Assembly (NCBI RefSeq): GCF_048128805.1
Contig: NC_136005.1
Location: 9,243,504 to 9,307,503, forward strand
DNA from: Centroberyx gerrardi
Lineage: Eukaryota > Chordata > Actinopteri > Beryciformes > Berycidae
DNA length: 64,000 bases
Reading direction: 5' to 3'
Shown here one piece after another: positions 48,301 to 62,065 of the stretch. Within the stretch, counting starts at the first letter, position 1. Every line of letters begins with the position of its first letter. The position numbers and the translations under genes were made by a program. The notes under the pieces were generated by a model that was not told the DNA's origin, did not search any database, and saw only the letters and a program-made list of their open reading frames with translations.

Positions 48301-51300
48301 GGGTGGATTTAGTCAGGCGTCTGTTGCATACAAGAGAAGAAACAAAATGCGGGAGATGAAGGAGGGGGGGAGAGGAAGCAGCGGGAGTCAAAAAAAAAAA
48401 AAAAGAAGATATACTTCTGTCTCATTTGAATGCTGTTGCTGATTGCATCATGCACGTTGACACTAATCTTAGACTCAATCAAGAGGATGCTGTGTGCGTG
48501 TCAGTCTGCGGACGGATTTGTGAGTGGAAGTGTCGTGGCATGTGTGTGATTCAGACTCAGGATATTAAAATATGAGTTTATAGGTAGTGGAATGCTTTTA
48601 TGTCTGCATATTCATGTAGGTGGTGCAATTTAAGCATCAAGACCTACCTTCAGAATGTCTTTTATAAGATCTGCATATGCATTATGAGCCTGCAGGCTTT
48701 AAGTAAATTAGTCAGCCTATTCCAATTAGAACTTCTTCTGATAAGCCTCTTGGCAAGTTTTTTTTTGTTTTGTTCTTAACTCTGTATCATTTTGAGATTC
48801 ACTGTGAATGAAATGTGCAGTACAAATAAAATGCATTATTATTATTATTATTATTAAGCGGTAGATGTGGCCAGACTGAGTAGTCAGTGATTCAGTGATG
48901 GTAAAATGAATAAGACATTGTTAACTGTGGTGCAGCAACAGGTTTTCACACTACAAATTTGCACCTCTCCCTCTAGTCAATATGAGCGCTGCAGTATCTG
49001 TCAGAATGAGGAAGCTCAATATTCAAAGATTTAACTAGTCAGACATAACCAACTGTGTAAAACCAAGAAAGAGGTAACTATATTAAGGTAAGAGAGGAAA
49101 GAAACCAGTTTAAGTATGGAGTATGGAAGACAAACATGATCAAAACATACTATAAACTTCAAAAAAGAGGGCCATACCACATGCAGTGCTTTTGGGATTT
49201 GGGAATAATATGTACTGTATAATAACATGTGGTATTTGGGTATAATATGACAGATTTTCTCAGTTATACCTTAATGGATTGGCCATTTCTGGTCAACAAC
49301 AGACTTCCACTGCAGATCTTTCTGTTATCAAAACCCAGTGATTACTAAAGCGGGAGGTTTCACTGGTCAGTCCGCTCTCTCATGCCGTATCTACAACTGT
49401 GTCTGTGGCTAAGTGATTACCTGTATTGAGATGAGTTATTGAATTGGATGAGGCGAGGATTGAGCTTCTGTATCAGAATCCTAATGATGTTCACGAATAG
49501 CATGAAATTGACCTGTTGATAGAAAAGCATGCAGAATAAAGAATAGCAATGCAAGATTTGAAAAAAATGTTCAGCTTTAAAGCGCCGAAGCCTTGGCAAG
49601 TACCAAATGTTGCTAACAAAAATGTGATTACATTGCTAGTCTGAATGTCATGGAAACAATATGGGTAGGCAAGTGTGTAATTGACTGGAATTGGAGCGAA
49701 GGCAGTTTGGGCAGCCTATTCTAATGCATACAAAAGAACATCAGCGTTTTGAAACATCCAACTTTTCAAATCATCTCTCAGAAATCAACTCTCAATAGCA
49801 GGCAAACAAATCATCTGCATAACAACCTTGAATCTGCCAGATACATAACTAACACATCCATCATTTTGTTTGTTTCAGCATAATGGCAGGTAATTGGTTG
49901 TCACGGAGCATTTACCGCTATAGAGACGACAATTGGTCCTTTGATGATCCACCAGTAGGGAGAGTCCTCGTTGATGTCCCAACATCTGTATGGGAAGACA
50001 TTTTACATTGTAGATTTTAATCATTCAGCTGAAGCTCTTTTCCAGAGCAACTTACAATGAGTTCATCCTTAGAATCAGCATCAGTTCCTAGTTCCTGTGA
50101 TTATATAAGAAGCTGCTAGGAAAACAAATCAGAAAGATAACAGCTAAGGAGAGAGGTAGGGATTCAGAGGATGATAACAAAGCAAAGTATCATATCCATA
50201 TTAAATCAATGCACAATAGGGAAGTTAAAATATAAACAATGTATGTGCACCACTGAAGATGTCATGCATCGCATTATCAGATTTTAACAAATCATTAATT
50301 TACTTGGAATTTAAAGTATAATAAATGACTTTATACTTTTTCTCCTTATCTCCTGCTCTTATTTCTTTATCAATCATATATCTATCATGCATGATCGTTT
50401 TAGGGACAGGAATATTTGTTAAATCTACTGTGAAGGCGCTGTGGCTCTGACTATTGCACTCCTTACTACTGGCTGTAATGTTGGTGATCTAGAAATTTGA
50501 GTTCATTCTACTGTTAGTAGACTGACGGCATCAGCTAAATGCCTAGATATAAATGCATATGAGAAATAATGGTGATTGTGGTGTTTTATACGAACTCTGT
50601 GTCTTCAAAGTAAACCCTGGATCCAATCCACACGACTATGAAGAGAACTGGCACACCTGTGGAAAGGCAGAAAACCAAAACCATGTTATTGAGACACATT
50701 ATAATCAGTGTAGACCAGGTTAGGTGAATGAATAACAATTAGACAATTAACAATATCTGAACCCATTGGGTGAATGTCAGCAATTTTTATGTTAATTTCT
50801 AGATCTGACTTGGGAAGCAAGGACTCCCAGCAAATGTCATATTTCAGAAGCTTTATGTACTATCCATGTGTGTAGCATGTGTGCCAGTATTTACCGCCAA
50901 TAGACTGTGAGTGTCTGATATGCATTGACCCCTTTCATTTAAATATACACCAGAAGCTCTAAGAAATCAACTACAACATTTTTTATATGATATATTCAAC
51001 CCACAACCATAATCAAGTTCATGAGAGTAGAGGCGAGTGCCACAGGGATGTAAAGTTAAATTCAATTTGTTTCGTAATTATAGTTCATTCCACTCAGTCA
51101 GGAGTTGCTGGGCCATGTGAAAATAATAAGCTGGGGATGTTGGCAGATGGCTCGTTGTGCTGCTGTGAAACTCATTTGAAATAGTGAACTGTAATAAGCC
51201 TCGAATGGTGGAGGACTCATTACAGACTCTTCAGCTCTGAGTGTAAAGTTCTGATTTTGACAGAAATTGGAGGGATGATGCATCTTCCAGTCTGTTCCGG

Positions 51301-54300
51301 GGTTTAAAAAATAACACTGATTGGCCTAATGGGGGCCCTATAATTAAAGCTGAAGATGTGTAACTCAAACGTGTTATCTCAGACACCATTGGTCCAATTT
51401 TGACGAAACCTGGAGGGATGATGCTTCATAGCACTGTGTTCTGAGGGTTAAAAACTAATTGTCTTGATGGAGGTGTTATAATTAAAGGTCAAAATGTCAA
51501 AGTTTCACAGTCCATAACTGCTACACCACTGACTCTGATAATAGGGGTGATGCGTTTTGTTACTGACTGGCCCAAGGGGGCCTGCATCATTTGCGGGGGA
51601 ACGACCTGTTTCACTTTTCATCACATATTAACAGAAAACCTCATTCAATTCAGCTTGCTATACTTTGGAAGGCTTAGAATTGAAAATAGCAGATTGAAAC
51701 GTAGTCCAAGACGAAATTAGTTCTGTCACAAATTGCCATGCAAATTATTCAAACTATTCCAAAGAAATGCAAGTTCGGTGGATTGGAGCTTCTAAATTGC
51801 CTGGTATGAATGTTTGTGTGCCCCGGGAAGACTAGTGGTGACTGAGGCATATCTAGCAGAATAAAGAATACATCTATTTTACAATATCAAAAAAGCACAA
51901 ACAGATTATGTGCATGCTGTACTGGTTGGAGATGCAAAAACAGGTGTACATAGGCCCAAAAATCCAATGAAGACAAGATGCATGGGGAGCTCACACTTAT
52001 TTGTGAGTGTGAGCTCCCCCCTTGCACTGATAATGGAGTAACTCAAAAATGTTTTGCAGATTTTCACTTTAGCACATGTCGCTGTTGGGCAGATGTAGAA
52101 TAAAATGGAGACTTTGCATTGAAACATCTGAGTTTTTTCTTCCATTTACAAGCACAAGCCCCCTCTAGCATCTAGTATACAGCCATTTTGGAAAAAATCA
52201 TTACCTCATTTAACCTAAATGAAAAATCCAATATCTCTAAAATATAGATGATCCAATCTGTAAAAGTATTCTCATTTTGTAAACCAAAGAACTAAGTTGT
52301 TAGGTGACTAAAGTACCATCATTTGTTTTTCAGTCGTTTTGTAAGAATAGATGTCATGTATTTCAAATGGGGGATATGTTATTCTGGAACAAAACTCTTC
52401 ATATAGACCTAGTCCTGCCTTAGTGTGATATGGATCTGGGAAAGCTGCCCTCAAGGTCCTCACCCCAGCCCAGCAGGCCGAAGCCCCAGAGACATCGACG
52501 GCTGTGGTGGAAGGAGGAGAGCAGCAGGGAATTGAGGTAGAGCGCCTCCACCAGGAGCCAGAAAAAATTAGCCATTACGCAGTAGTGACAGAAGACCACA
52601 GAGGCCTTACAGGCAAACTGGACAGAAGAAAAGGAAAGGAAAGGAAAGGAGAGGGGACAGAGAGTGAGAAAGAGGGATGGTAACAGTAAAAAAAGTAGGG
52701 TTTATTATGTGAGAGGAGACATACAAGCAATGAGTGCACTGCATAAATAAGAGGACAAGCAAATCCACCCAGTGGAATTTCTTAATGCAGGCAAGAGCCT
52801 CTTACAGTGGAGAGGGTGCAGTGGTTGATGTCGTCGCTGGAGAACAGAGTGGCATCCTTAATGAACACTGCCACAGCTTTCAGGATAAAAGTAATGAAGA
52901 GCTGGATGTGAATATAGTTCCTGGCACAGCGCAGACGTCTGTCGAAAAAAGCAGACAAAGCACACATAAAAATGTATAGCGTAGTGCAATCTCACAGAAG
53001 AGAACAATGCTGTCTGGGGCATTTTGTACAGATAACACAGTTAACACAGTCAGACGGGTTGATAAGAGCTCAGCTCAGTCAGATAGTTAACATCAAACTC
53101 CTACTTTACAACAGATGATTACACTTCATTTTATTCCTCATTAAAACCTCCAATTGCTTCTCCTATACATCTAAAACAGTTATAATGCCTTAGTGTGTGT
53201 TGACAGTGTCTATAGCGCCACTGGTCTTTTAACATCATTGATAAATAAGACCAGAGATCCATCAAGGTAAAACAAAGCTACCATTCATGCATTTTGATAT
53301 TGGGATATTGTGACGCATGATTCTGCTGTCTAAACTGATGATAACAAGCAAATTTTATTTAAAAACAATGACAAAAATGACCAAAAAAAAGCATTTTATG
53401 GAAAATTATTTGAAAATTTCAGTTTTGTTTGACATCACACCTATCATTACCATTCGGTTCAATGGGATGAACATTAATTTGATTATTTAACGTGATTCTG
53501 CATACGTGAGCCATATTGTGATATGCATTGATAAATGTCCTCAACCATATCTGCCAGCCCTAGTTCAGCAACTATCATCTATAGATCTTTTTAATGCATT
53601 CATACATTATCAGAATAACAGACTGAGCACATCAAGAGGAGGAGACAGGGTACCAGGAATACTAGTATATTAATATTATATAGGCCTATTATCTAGGCCT
53701 ATAGGAGAATACCTGATTCAAAAATTATTACTAGTGGAAGTATAATCTCACCTTTAGTTTAGGTTAGTGATGAACAATGGAAGAAAAACCAGGAAACATG
53801 TATGGAAGTCTGACCTAATAACTGATGACTCTCAGTGTTTCTCTGCCTTAATTATAAAGGGATTCAGTGCAAAGATCTGCATCTTTTATCTATTCTGGGG
53901 CTGCTGTATAAATTGATTGAAAAATATAATTTACATGGCACACATGAGAGGAAAAGGTCTTCTGTGTAGATGAGCTGTGAAAAAAACTGTCCTCTTTGGA
54001 AGACCATGAAACTTATCGTAATCTAGTCTATTCATACCTGAAGAGCAACAGGATCAACACGGCAACACAGAGAACCACCAGGGAGACGCTGTAGCCGATG
54101 GTGTATATCACCTTCACTGTGACAAAGTATGACTGCTCGTTCTAAAGGCAAGAGGAGAAAAAAGATCTTGTTATAAAAGGATGTTACGCTCAAATATCAA
54201 AGCTTGCCCGGATGCTTTCAGGCTTCAAAAATGAATCTAATATCCCAAAATGAGTCCAAATTGCACAGCATCTACGGGACACATTCAGAAAAAATTGAAA

Positions 54301-57300
54301 CTCAAATATACAGGACAGATGGGTATTTGCAAAAGAGTAATTGCAAGAGAGTTTTTCCATATTTTGAGTCCAATGGGAATGGAGTAAGACTGTAGTGGAG
54401 TTGTCAGTTACTATCATGTTGACTCTAAAAGTGTCTAAGAGTAAATACTAGTGGTTTTATACCCATCTCACACACATCATCATCTGGATTTTGAAATTAG
54501 GAAATCGATACTATTGATATTGCTTCAGATTAATTTCCAATTCTTCAATGACTGCATAGTGTTGCCACTACAGTCTCAAATCTGTATGATAGACAACACT
54601 AAAAAAGACGGTTCCTCTGGGTTTTATGGGCTGAATGGTGTGTTACATTGTTATTTAAAGGAACACTTTTTATTCTACGTGGTTCTTCAGGGATAATTGA
54701 AGAACCATTTCAGGTTCCATGGTTCTTCAAGTCAGTAATGTGTCCTCATGTTACTGTTATGGATCCATGTGGAACCATCATGGAGTCTGTATGTATCTGC
54801 TTGGATTCTGATAGGTCTTAACTCTAAAAGCACCAAAAAATTGGAAGGTGATGAAGCAGGCTTTTCAAATCAAATTGCCTACTAATGACACAGGTTTGAC
54901 CTCCACTCACACTTCTGTCTAAAGCGTAGTTGATTGTTTTTCAGTAAATAGCAATAATAGAACAATTTGAATCTCTGATAATGCTATATACCATTACATT
55001 ACTATAGTGCTATGTGAGGATGGTTTTGTCTCTTAAAAAAAGCTGCTCTGTATAACACCAAAAGCAGCTCCCTTATGATTATAAGCCAGTCAGTACTATT
55101 AAGCACCATTCTCTCTTTGTGTAACAACAGAGCTTATATCTGACAGGCAAAATAGGAATCACTTACTGCCTTGTAAAAATATATTCAAATGAGACACAAT
55201 TAGGATTGAATGGATTTTCCTCTCCACTTTCAAGAGGTAATGAGCCATTAAGCGCCAGGCCTGTGAATGCACTCCAATCTCAACCACCCTTAGAAAACAA
55301 GCATATGGGCAGCAATTTCACTTGCTCTCAGTCTAAATGACTCCACTAGAATCTTGACAAGAGCTTCTCAAAACGTGATACATTTTGCTTCTTTGCCAAA
55401 ACAAGAACATCACTCTTGCAGGTTTGCTCCACTCTGAGCCATTGTCGATTTTCGAAACAGGGAGGAACAGGCGAGTTCTCCTCCTGTTTTTGTTGGTTTT
55501 CCCCCCTGTTCCTGTTGCTTCTCCTCCTGTTTCTAATCCTATTGCTTCACCCAAACCTCTTTCCTCGCAATCTGGAATCTCCCTTTCCCTTTGCGACCCC
55601 CTGACCCTCTCCCACTGCCTTGCTCCTCCAGACAACTCTCCAGCCACTCTCACCTCAGGAATGTCATCATCCACGCTGCAGGCGATGCGGTACGGTGGGA
55701 AGGGCCTGGACCAACCGCCGCTGGTGCAGTTCCGGCTCACCGACCCTGAGGTGAAAGGTCGCAGGTCCAGAAGAGAAACACAGCCTCAAATCAGATGTTG
55801 AATCGTTATATCATCAATAACATTATGTATTCTGGTGTAATGTTTGGCATTTTAGGCTACATAATGCTAGATATCCTTATATGTAAAGCAGGGTTGGAGT
55901 CAATTCATGAATGAACTCATCAATTCCAATTCAACAACTGATGAATTGGAATTTCAAGAAGTTTAATTTAATTAAATGAAAATCTGTAAAATTCCATGTT
56001 TTTTTTTTGTTTTCTTTTCTTACCACATATCTGAGATTACACATAGTGTTATATATTAGCAATATTGAATATCATAAAATGTTAAAGGTACCTATCAGGT
56101 GGTATTTGATGTAATCGTAATACATGCATTATGTTGAATGTATTTGATTTGTTTAACTGTCTTTTATTTGATTCATAATGTTTGATTTATAATGTTTGCA
56201 AGTCAAGACAACCTCTCTTAGAAGTGGAATTTCAAGGAATTTAATGGAATTAAATTCTGTTTCCTGTCATTCCAATTCAATTCCAGTTTACTTAGAGCTG
56301 GGCGAAATTCCAATTCCAATTCCAATTCCAACTCCAGGAACTGAATTGGAATTTACCGTGCATTCTAAATTCAATTCATGAATTGCCCCAACACTGATGC
56401 AAAGGTGCGTCTCTTTAGCTGGTTTTACTTTCTGCACACTCGTAAAGCTCTTACATTCTATTTTTCAAATTGAGATAAAAACTAATTTGAATTCAGTCTC
56501 CTGTGAAATTCTGGCAAACCCAGAGAGGAGGCATGGGGCTTATTCAGTAAAAGAGAGTTCATTAGGATTAAAATCATTTTTTGTTTTGGCTTTCGTCAGA
56601 ATAGTAATTCTGGCTTCACCTTGACTCACTACTGGTCTACTCATTATCACCTCAGCCTGAAAATCCCCCACACCCTCCTCCTTTTCACAGTGTGATCTGC
56701 AGGCACCTGTATTGTTTCTGAAGAGGGAGAAGACAGCGGGACAGGCTCTGTGGGCCGTTTCCCCCACCGCAGCACTAGGCCAGCAGACGACTGCATCCCA
56801 GAATGGCAGACAACCTTTCAGTTGAGATAAGAGGGGAAAGAGATATAAAAAAAAATGTGAGTGTTTGTGTCTGTCAGACTGGTAAATCAGAAGAATGAGA
56901 AAGAAAAAAAAAGTGAGTTTGTGCGTCTGACTGCTAAATCAGAAGAAAGAGAGGGAGGGAAAGAGATCACACAAACATTAAAATGCACAAATGTCACACC
57001 TTCATATAAAACCCCATGCAGGTGCTTGTACACATATACACACATGCACTACCCAGCCGCCACACACACACACGGAGCACACACACATACGCACAGACAT
57101 ACATACACAAGTACGAGTGATGTATCACGCATAAAACTTTCAACAGTATTCTTTATCAGAGCCACAACATCCGCTTGTGTGTAACTTGTATCAAGACAAG
57201 GATAAGGATTTACAACCAAGACCTTTATCTTGAAATATATTACACAAACCATTATGCAACTATACTTAACAGCCTCCTATACTGGTGCAACACAGTGATG

Positions 57301-57647
57301 GATCACTCAGTGCACATTCATTCTCCACTTAGGACGCTCTCTCTCTCTCTCTCTCTCTCAGACTCTGCCTTAACAACTGATGTTCCTCTATGAAGTATTT
57401 ATTCCATCTCAGTCTCCTGCGGTCAATGTGAACATTTGCAGTATATCATATCACGGCGAGAGCCACTCTTGAATTCATATGAGCTGTTACTGCATGGGGA
57501 ACAGAATAACAGAATGGCTGATTTGAAGACAGAAGAGAAACCTTGTGCGGTGCTGTTGCTCTGCTCTGCAATGTACTGAAGGCAGCGATGCTCCTCTTTC
57601 TCCAGCTGAAATATGTACTCACATTCAGGGTGCAGGCTCGACAAAGC
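45281..57647 (-). CDS. ghrhr: Growth-hormone-releasing-hormone receptor-like class B GPCR (exon 1 not found)
   Basis: Secretin-family receptor of the plasma membrane. GHRH receptors signal through Gs and cAMP in pituitary somatotrophs. Exons on the minus strand: 57647-57542, 56814-56707, 55745-55654, 54141-54038, 52938-52806, 52617-52464, 50656-50596, 49985-49916, 49512-49421, 48320-48191, 46407-46366, 45382-45281, lengths 106/108/92/104/133/154/61/70/92/130/42/102, summing to 1,194 nt (397 aa plus stop). Hormone-binding domain: HPEC, then F-W-D-x-x-x-C-W-P and [15 protein letters not shown]. Membrane bundle: [15 protein letters not shown] (TM1), [16 protein letters not shown] (TM2), [17 protein letters not shown] (TM3), [25 protein letters not shown] (TM5), [17 protein letters not shown] (TM6), [18 protein letters not shown] (TM7). 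The tail is short, ending Q-M-D-T-P-F. NQE at the end of TM7 and the TM2 block favour GHRHR over VIP/PACAP receptors. The paralogous PRP/GHRHR2 receptor is the main alternative. The signal-peptide exon was not located. Confidence 0.85.
45465..45695. repeat. Segment shared with 28,890-29,125
   Basis: About 230 bases in the last ghrhr intron, close to the terminal exon, homologous to the DNA just upstream of the proposed terminal exon of the EGF gene, in the same orientation. Confidence 0.75.
46366..46407 (-). CDS. ghrhr: 42-nt TM7 exon of ghrhr
   Basis: The exon [14 protein letters not shown] sits between a cag acceptor and gtcagt donor. A 42-nt TM7 exon is a hallmark of this receptor family and fixes the gene identity and frame. 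Confidence 0.9.
47190..47290. repeat. Dispersed repeat, attatccccgaggggaaatt type
   Basis: The tattatccccgaggggaaat-type start is related to 17,166 and 31,846. It lies in a ghrhr intron. Confidence 0.5.
50015..50070. repeat. Short dispersed fish repeat
   Basis: The words tcattcagctgaagctcttt and tccagagcaacttacaatga match a very common fish repeat end. Only a short piece is present. Confidence 0.4.
53290..53566. mobile_element. Eroded MITE related to 44,064-44,394
   Basis: Shared phrases with the 44.1-kb element include gatattgggat, gatgaaca and a right end close to cagccctag. The left end is lost. Confidence 0.45.
55889..56396. mobile_element. hAT-like MITE in a ghrhr intron
   Basis: The ends cagggttggagtcaattcat and atgaattgccccaacactg are inverted repeats. 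The flanks atgtaaag (55881-55888) and atgcaaag (56397-56404) match at 7 of 8 positions. The interior is full of repeated attccaattc blocks. Total 508 bp. Confidence 0.75.
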
Positions 57648-57660
57648 CTAGAGAGAGGAA

Positions 57661-57718
57661 GGTGGGAAGGGAGGAAGGAAGGGAGGAAGGGAGGAAGGAA
57701 GGAAGGAAGGAAGGAAAT
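57661..57718. repeat. (GGAA)n-type microsatellite
   Basis: gggaggaaggaa-type repeats just upstream of the acceptor of the first recovered ghrhr exon. On the transcript strand they extend its polypyrimidine tract. Confidence 0.85.
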
Positions 57719-58669
57719 CCTGCATTAGTTTCAATCCAAAGCATAGAAAAAAAAAAATCAATCGAAGAAAATGCATGGCAGTTCTTTGGAGTTGCCCTTA
57801 CAGACATTCATCTGGACTTTTTAGTAGCGAACAAACTGTCTGATAGTTTCAAAATGCCCAATCACTCTGTAATAACAAAGTACTGTACACCTACAGTTTA
57901 ATGACATATTACAAACATGCAGATGGGTCTCCATGTGTATGAAAAAAAGATATATGACAATTTTTAAGAACAGTGACTCACTTGGCCTGTATGCATTCCC
58001 TTTAGCAGAAAATGCTTTCCTACTAAAATAGTTGCCTTTTGGCAAAACACATCTATCTCCATTGGCGGTATTAAGCGAAATGATCTTTCAAGACAATGTG
58101 CGGGAGGGGAAAGCTTGGAAAACTCATTAACTGAGTTTGTCCTGAAGAACACATCCATTTTGATCAGAGTTTAGGTTATTGTCTCATCCAGGAAAAAGAG
58201 CCGTAGTCCTCCAATAACTTTAGCCTACGTTGCTGCTGTGAACACTGTCTGTACAGTGCAGCTCAGAAATCTGTCTGCTTATTTGCCAGTCTGCCCCGGC
58301 ACATCCCTCTCTTTCCCGAGGTCAAGTAAAAACAGGATAACCAGATTTGCATTTGACATCAGTCTGACATTTATCTCCGTCTAAAGCAGATGAGAGGATT
58401 CTGTTTCTGAGAAAGCAAGGACTGAGGTAAGGTAGGAGCTGGAGTGGGGATGGGGAGGGGGGGATGGGGGGGGGGGGGGTATAGAGAGGAGGTGCGCTGA
58501 ACGAGGGCAGGAGTGTGAGACGCTTGGGGGGATCATGAGTCTGTGGTAATTACCCTCTTGGTTGTACCTGGGTGTGTATGTGTGTGGGGGGGGTGTAATA
58601 GATGGAAACCATTGTTGTCTGGTTGGGAAGTACAAGGCATGATATGATTTTGGCAGGAATGAGAGCAGT

Positions 58670-58769
<100 letters not shown>

Positions 58770-59774
58770 CAGAGAGAGGGATAAGTAGACAAAAAAAAGA
58801 GACAAAAGAAGAACAAAGGAGAAGAAAGGAGGCACAAGGCAGACATAATCACAATGCCCCTCCATTTACAAAATTACTTGAATTTTCAAGAACGGTTTGC
58901 ATTCAGTTGTTCATATGCTGAGTATTTTTCAGGCAGTTATTTAGACTCTCTCCTTCGGTTCCAGAAGCAGTACATTCAGTAAAAAATATCTATATACCAA
59001 ATTGTCTGAGGATGAGAGAACAAGGCAGGAGAAGAAGAACAAAGACTGCAGACACAACCTTAATCAAGTGATCCTTTACCCAGTGTTATTAATAGACATA
59101 TTGCACAGACATTTGTCCTTGACTCTTCCATCACAGTCTTTCTCCGAAAAGAGCCCAGGGAAAACAAGCCTCTCAGTGAAAAGACAAAACCAAATTCAGA
59201 GGGGAAAAAAAGCTTCATAAGCTAAATCCCCCTGGGACCACAACAATTCCCTCTGGAAAACCCCAGTTTGCTCCACTCATAAGCTTCCTCAGTGTCAGCC
59301 AATAAGAAGCACTGGTTTTGTGTTGTAAACATTTCCATTAAAAAGATCTATGAGTTTCTCTGAGGGAAAACAGCGACATCTGCATCTATACAAAACACAC
59401 CTGGAGCCATCTCATGAGATCACGACTGAGCATCGCCTTGCATAAATATGGCCTTTTATGATAGACCTCTGATTTAGGAAGGGGTAATAAGATATATTAC
59501 TCAAGGCAAGCTTTGGTATGCAACCCTGGCGGAAAACGACGTCAAACCCCCTTAAAGTTTGCAAGTTACAACTAAAATGCCAAATACGAGCAACAAACAA
59601 AAGGCAGTTCACCCCTAAATGTAATTTTTGTTTCACACACTAATTCTCAAATAAGCACTCCTGAAACTAGTGAAATGTAGGAGAGGAGTGTTGGAGTGTT
59701 TGTAGTAATATATATTACAATCTTACGATAGATAAAGATAGATTGGCTTGAATGAGCAAGCAATTGGAATACCA

Positions 59775-61460
59775 TTTACCACCATTTATAATAATAAACT
59801 TTATTTATATAGCACAACAGTGAAATTCAGAAGTCATAGGTTCCAAGAAATTATTTGGCTCAGCGGGACCATAAAAATGGAGAATTGAATGGGGCCCAGG
59901 ATGGAACCCTGAGGGACTCCACCGGTAACCCCGGCTACAGACGACCTGGATGTTCCAATTGCTACAGAGAAGTTTCTATTTGTCAGGTAAGAGGAAAACC
60001 AGTCAAGAACAGTACCATGGATGCCGACCCAGTGTTGAGATGATCTAACAAGAGGAAACGATTTTTAAAAAAGCAGAAAAGTAAATAAAAACAGGTCATT
60101 TAAAACTTTGAGAAATTCTGTTTCTGTGCTATGCAAGGCCCTCAAATCAGATTAAAACCTCTCAAAAAGATCACTGCTGCACATAAACAGTCTGTTTGTC
60201 AGTCAGTTTGATTGTTGCCAGGATGACAGGAGCGACCAAAATAAAAACTTTCAGAAATGTAATTAGCAGCTTGTCAAGGGCGCAGGAGGTAGGCTTCATT
60301 TTAGCTATAGTCTCACTCAACACACCTGCAGAGATGGAATTACAGCACTCAAAACTCAATATGAGAAGCTCCAGATATTCTGAGGAGCTGGGGTGATGTG
60401 CTGTCATATTATTATCATTGTTATTATTGTTAACAATAATATTATTAGTTTTCCCTAAGAAATGTAAAAAAAACTCAGCGTTCTCAGAAGATGATTCAGT
60501 ACTGACATTAGGAGGTGCGTCTGTGGCAAGGCTGATGACAGAGTAGAGAACGTTAGATTTTATATTATTTTTTTTCAATAAGATCCATAAAATAAATTGC
60601 CTTTGCATTTTTAAGCTCCGTATTAAATTGTCGCATACTCTTTCTTAGGATGTCAAAATGAACAGTGAGTTCCAGTGGCCTTCCATTTTCTCTCTGCTTT
60701 TCTGAATTCTCTTTTTAAGGAGTGAATAGTCTCTGTTAACCAGACAGAGGAGTACAAGGTTACATTCACTTCTATCCAGGCTGGGAAGCACAGCATCAAA
60801 GATAATATATTTGTGATCAGAGAAGCAGACATCTTTACAGAGATCATTGTTTAAGGCCACCCCATAGGACAAAAACAAATCCTGAGACTGACCTTTAATG
60901 TGAGTTGGACCTGTATTTGTTAAGATTAAATTAAAGGAATCAATAATATTTAAAAACTCAGAGGCACTCAGAGAGTTTTCAGGACAACACATGAATATTG
61001 AATTCATTTGAGTATAATACAAGAGAGCAGGTCCGAAAAGTCTTTTGGAAACCCAGAAGGTGATTTAGGGGGAGCTATAAACTAAAACACAAAGAATTTG
61101 GAGTTTAGCATGATTGAGGAAAGCAACAGATTCAAAAGAAGAGAAGCTGCCCGGAGTTACCCTAGAGCATTTTAGATTGTCCTGCTACTCCTCCAGCACG
61201 GCCTGACAGCCTGCTGGTGAAGATGCAGAAAATTAGGGGGAGATGATTTAATTAGAGCAGCAGAATTCTCTTCCAGTAATCATGGTAATCATGAAAAAAT
61301 GAAACTCATTAGAGATGATAAGATCCTGACAGATAAAAGTCTTATTAATAAGAGATCTAACATTCAATAGACCAAACACTACAGCTGGATGGGGGGTTTG
61401 TTTTGTTACCTCTGCCAATGGAGTCTGATGGGCATTATGCTTTCGCCCCATTCCGTCTGT
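59775..61460 (-). mobile_element. L2-like LINE fragment, endonuclease and reverse-transcriptase pieces
   Basis: On the minus strand 61,451-61,248 encodes the endonuclease start (L-L-N-V-R-S-L-I-N-K-T). 61,022-60,645 encodes its end (S-D-H-K-Y-I-I-F-D-A-V-L-P). About 60,010-59,870 encodes [10 protein letters not shown] of the reverse transcriptase. The 3' end is the tatataaataaagtttatta sequence at 59,785-59,810. Much of the element is deleted, so it cannot move. Confidence 0.75.
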
Positions 61461-62065
61461 CTCTCTGTCTGTTTGTTTGTTTGTCTGTTAGCAGGATATC
61501 TCAAAATATTATCAATTTGCATGAAACTGGAAGGCAAGGAAGAACTGATTAACTTGTCATACTAATTGGCCAAAGGGGGGGCGAGGCAGTGGGTGTGGCT
61601 TCTCACCAAAAGGCATACAATGAACGAATGGATTCATGTAACAACTTCAAACTATGTGGCCTATCAGCAGGCATACTATCTATTATTGGCCCAGTCAAAC
61701 AACATGGAGGCACTGGAGAGCTCATTTCTGGTTTAGACATACATTTTTTCCAAAATTTGGTCCAGTGGAAGAAGGGCACTGCTAATGGCCACTGAACAAA
61801 TATAGTTCTGACTGGCCAAGAGGTGTTGCAATAATTGGCTAAAATGTTTAAAGTGACTAAAATTTGAACAGGCATGACTCGTGTCCCATTTGAGCTACAG
61901 TCATGAAAATGTGTGCATCTCCTAATGTGACACGTGACAACAAGTTGGTAATGCGGCATGGAAGAAATTATTAATTTTTGGTGAAAATCCGACATGTGGA
62001 ACTGGCATATTTGACAATTGCACAGCGTTGGGGGAGGTATGCGCTCTATTGAGTGCCATCTAGTT
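61450..62065. repeat. Dispersed repeat with gtctgttagcagga motif
   Basis: gtctgttagcaggat near the left and ggaggtatgcgctctattga near the right recur at about 11,016 and 11,155. The family looks like a non-coding DNA transposon. The ends are not clear. Confidence 0.5.

Noticed and set aside
57964-58158. Candidate ghrhr exon 1 (M-D-V-F-F-R)
   Set aside because: Not hydrophobic enough for a signal peptide and no phase-0 GT donor in a suitable place.
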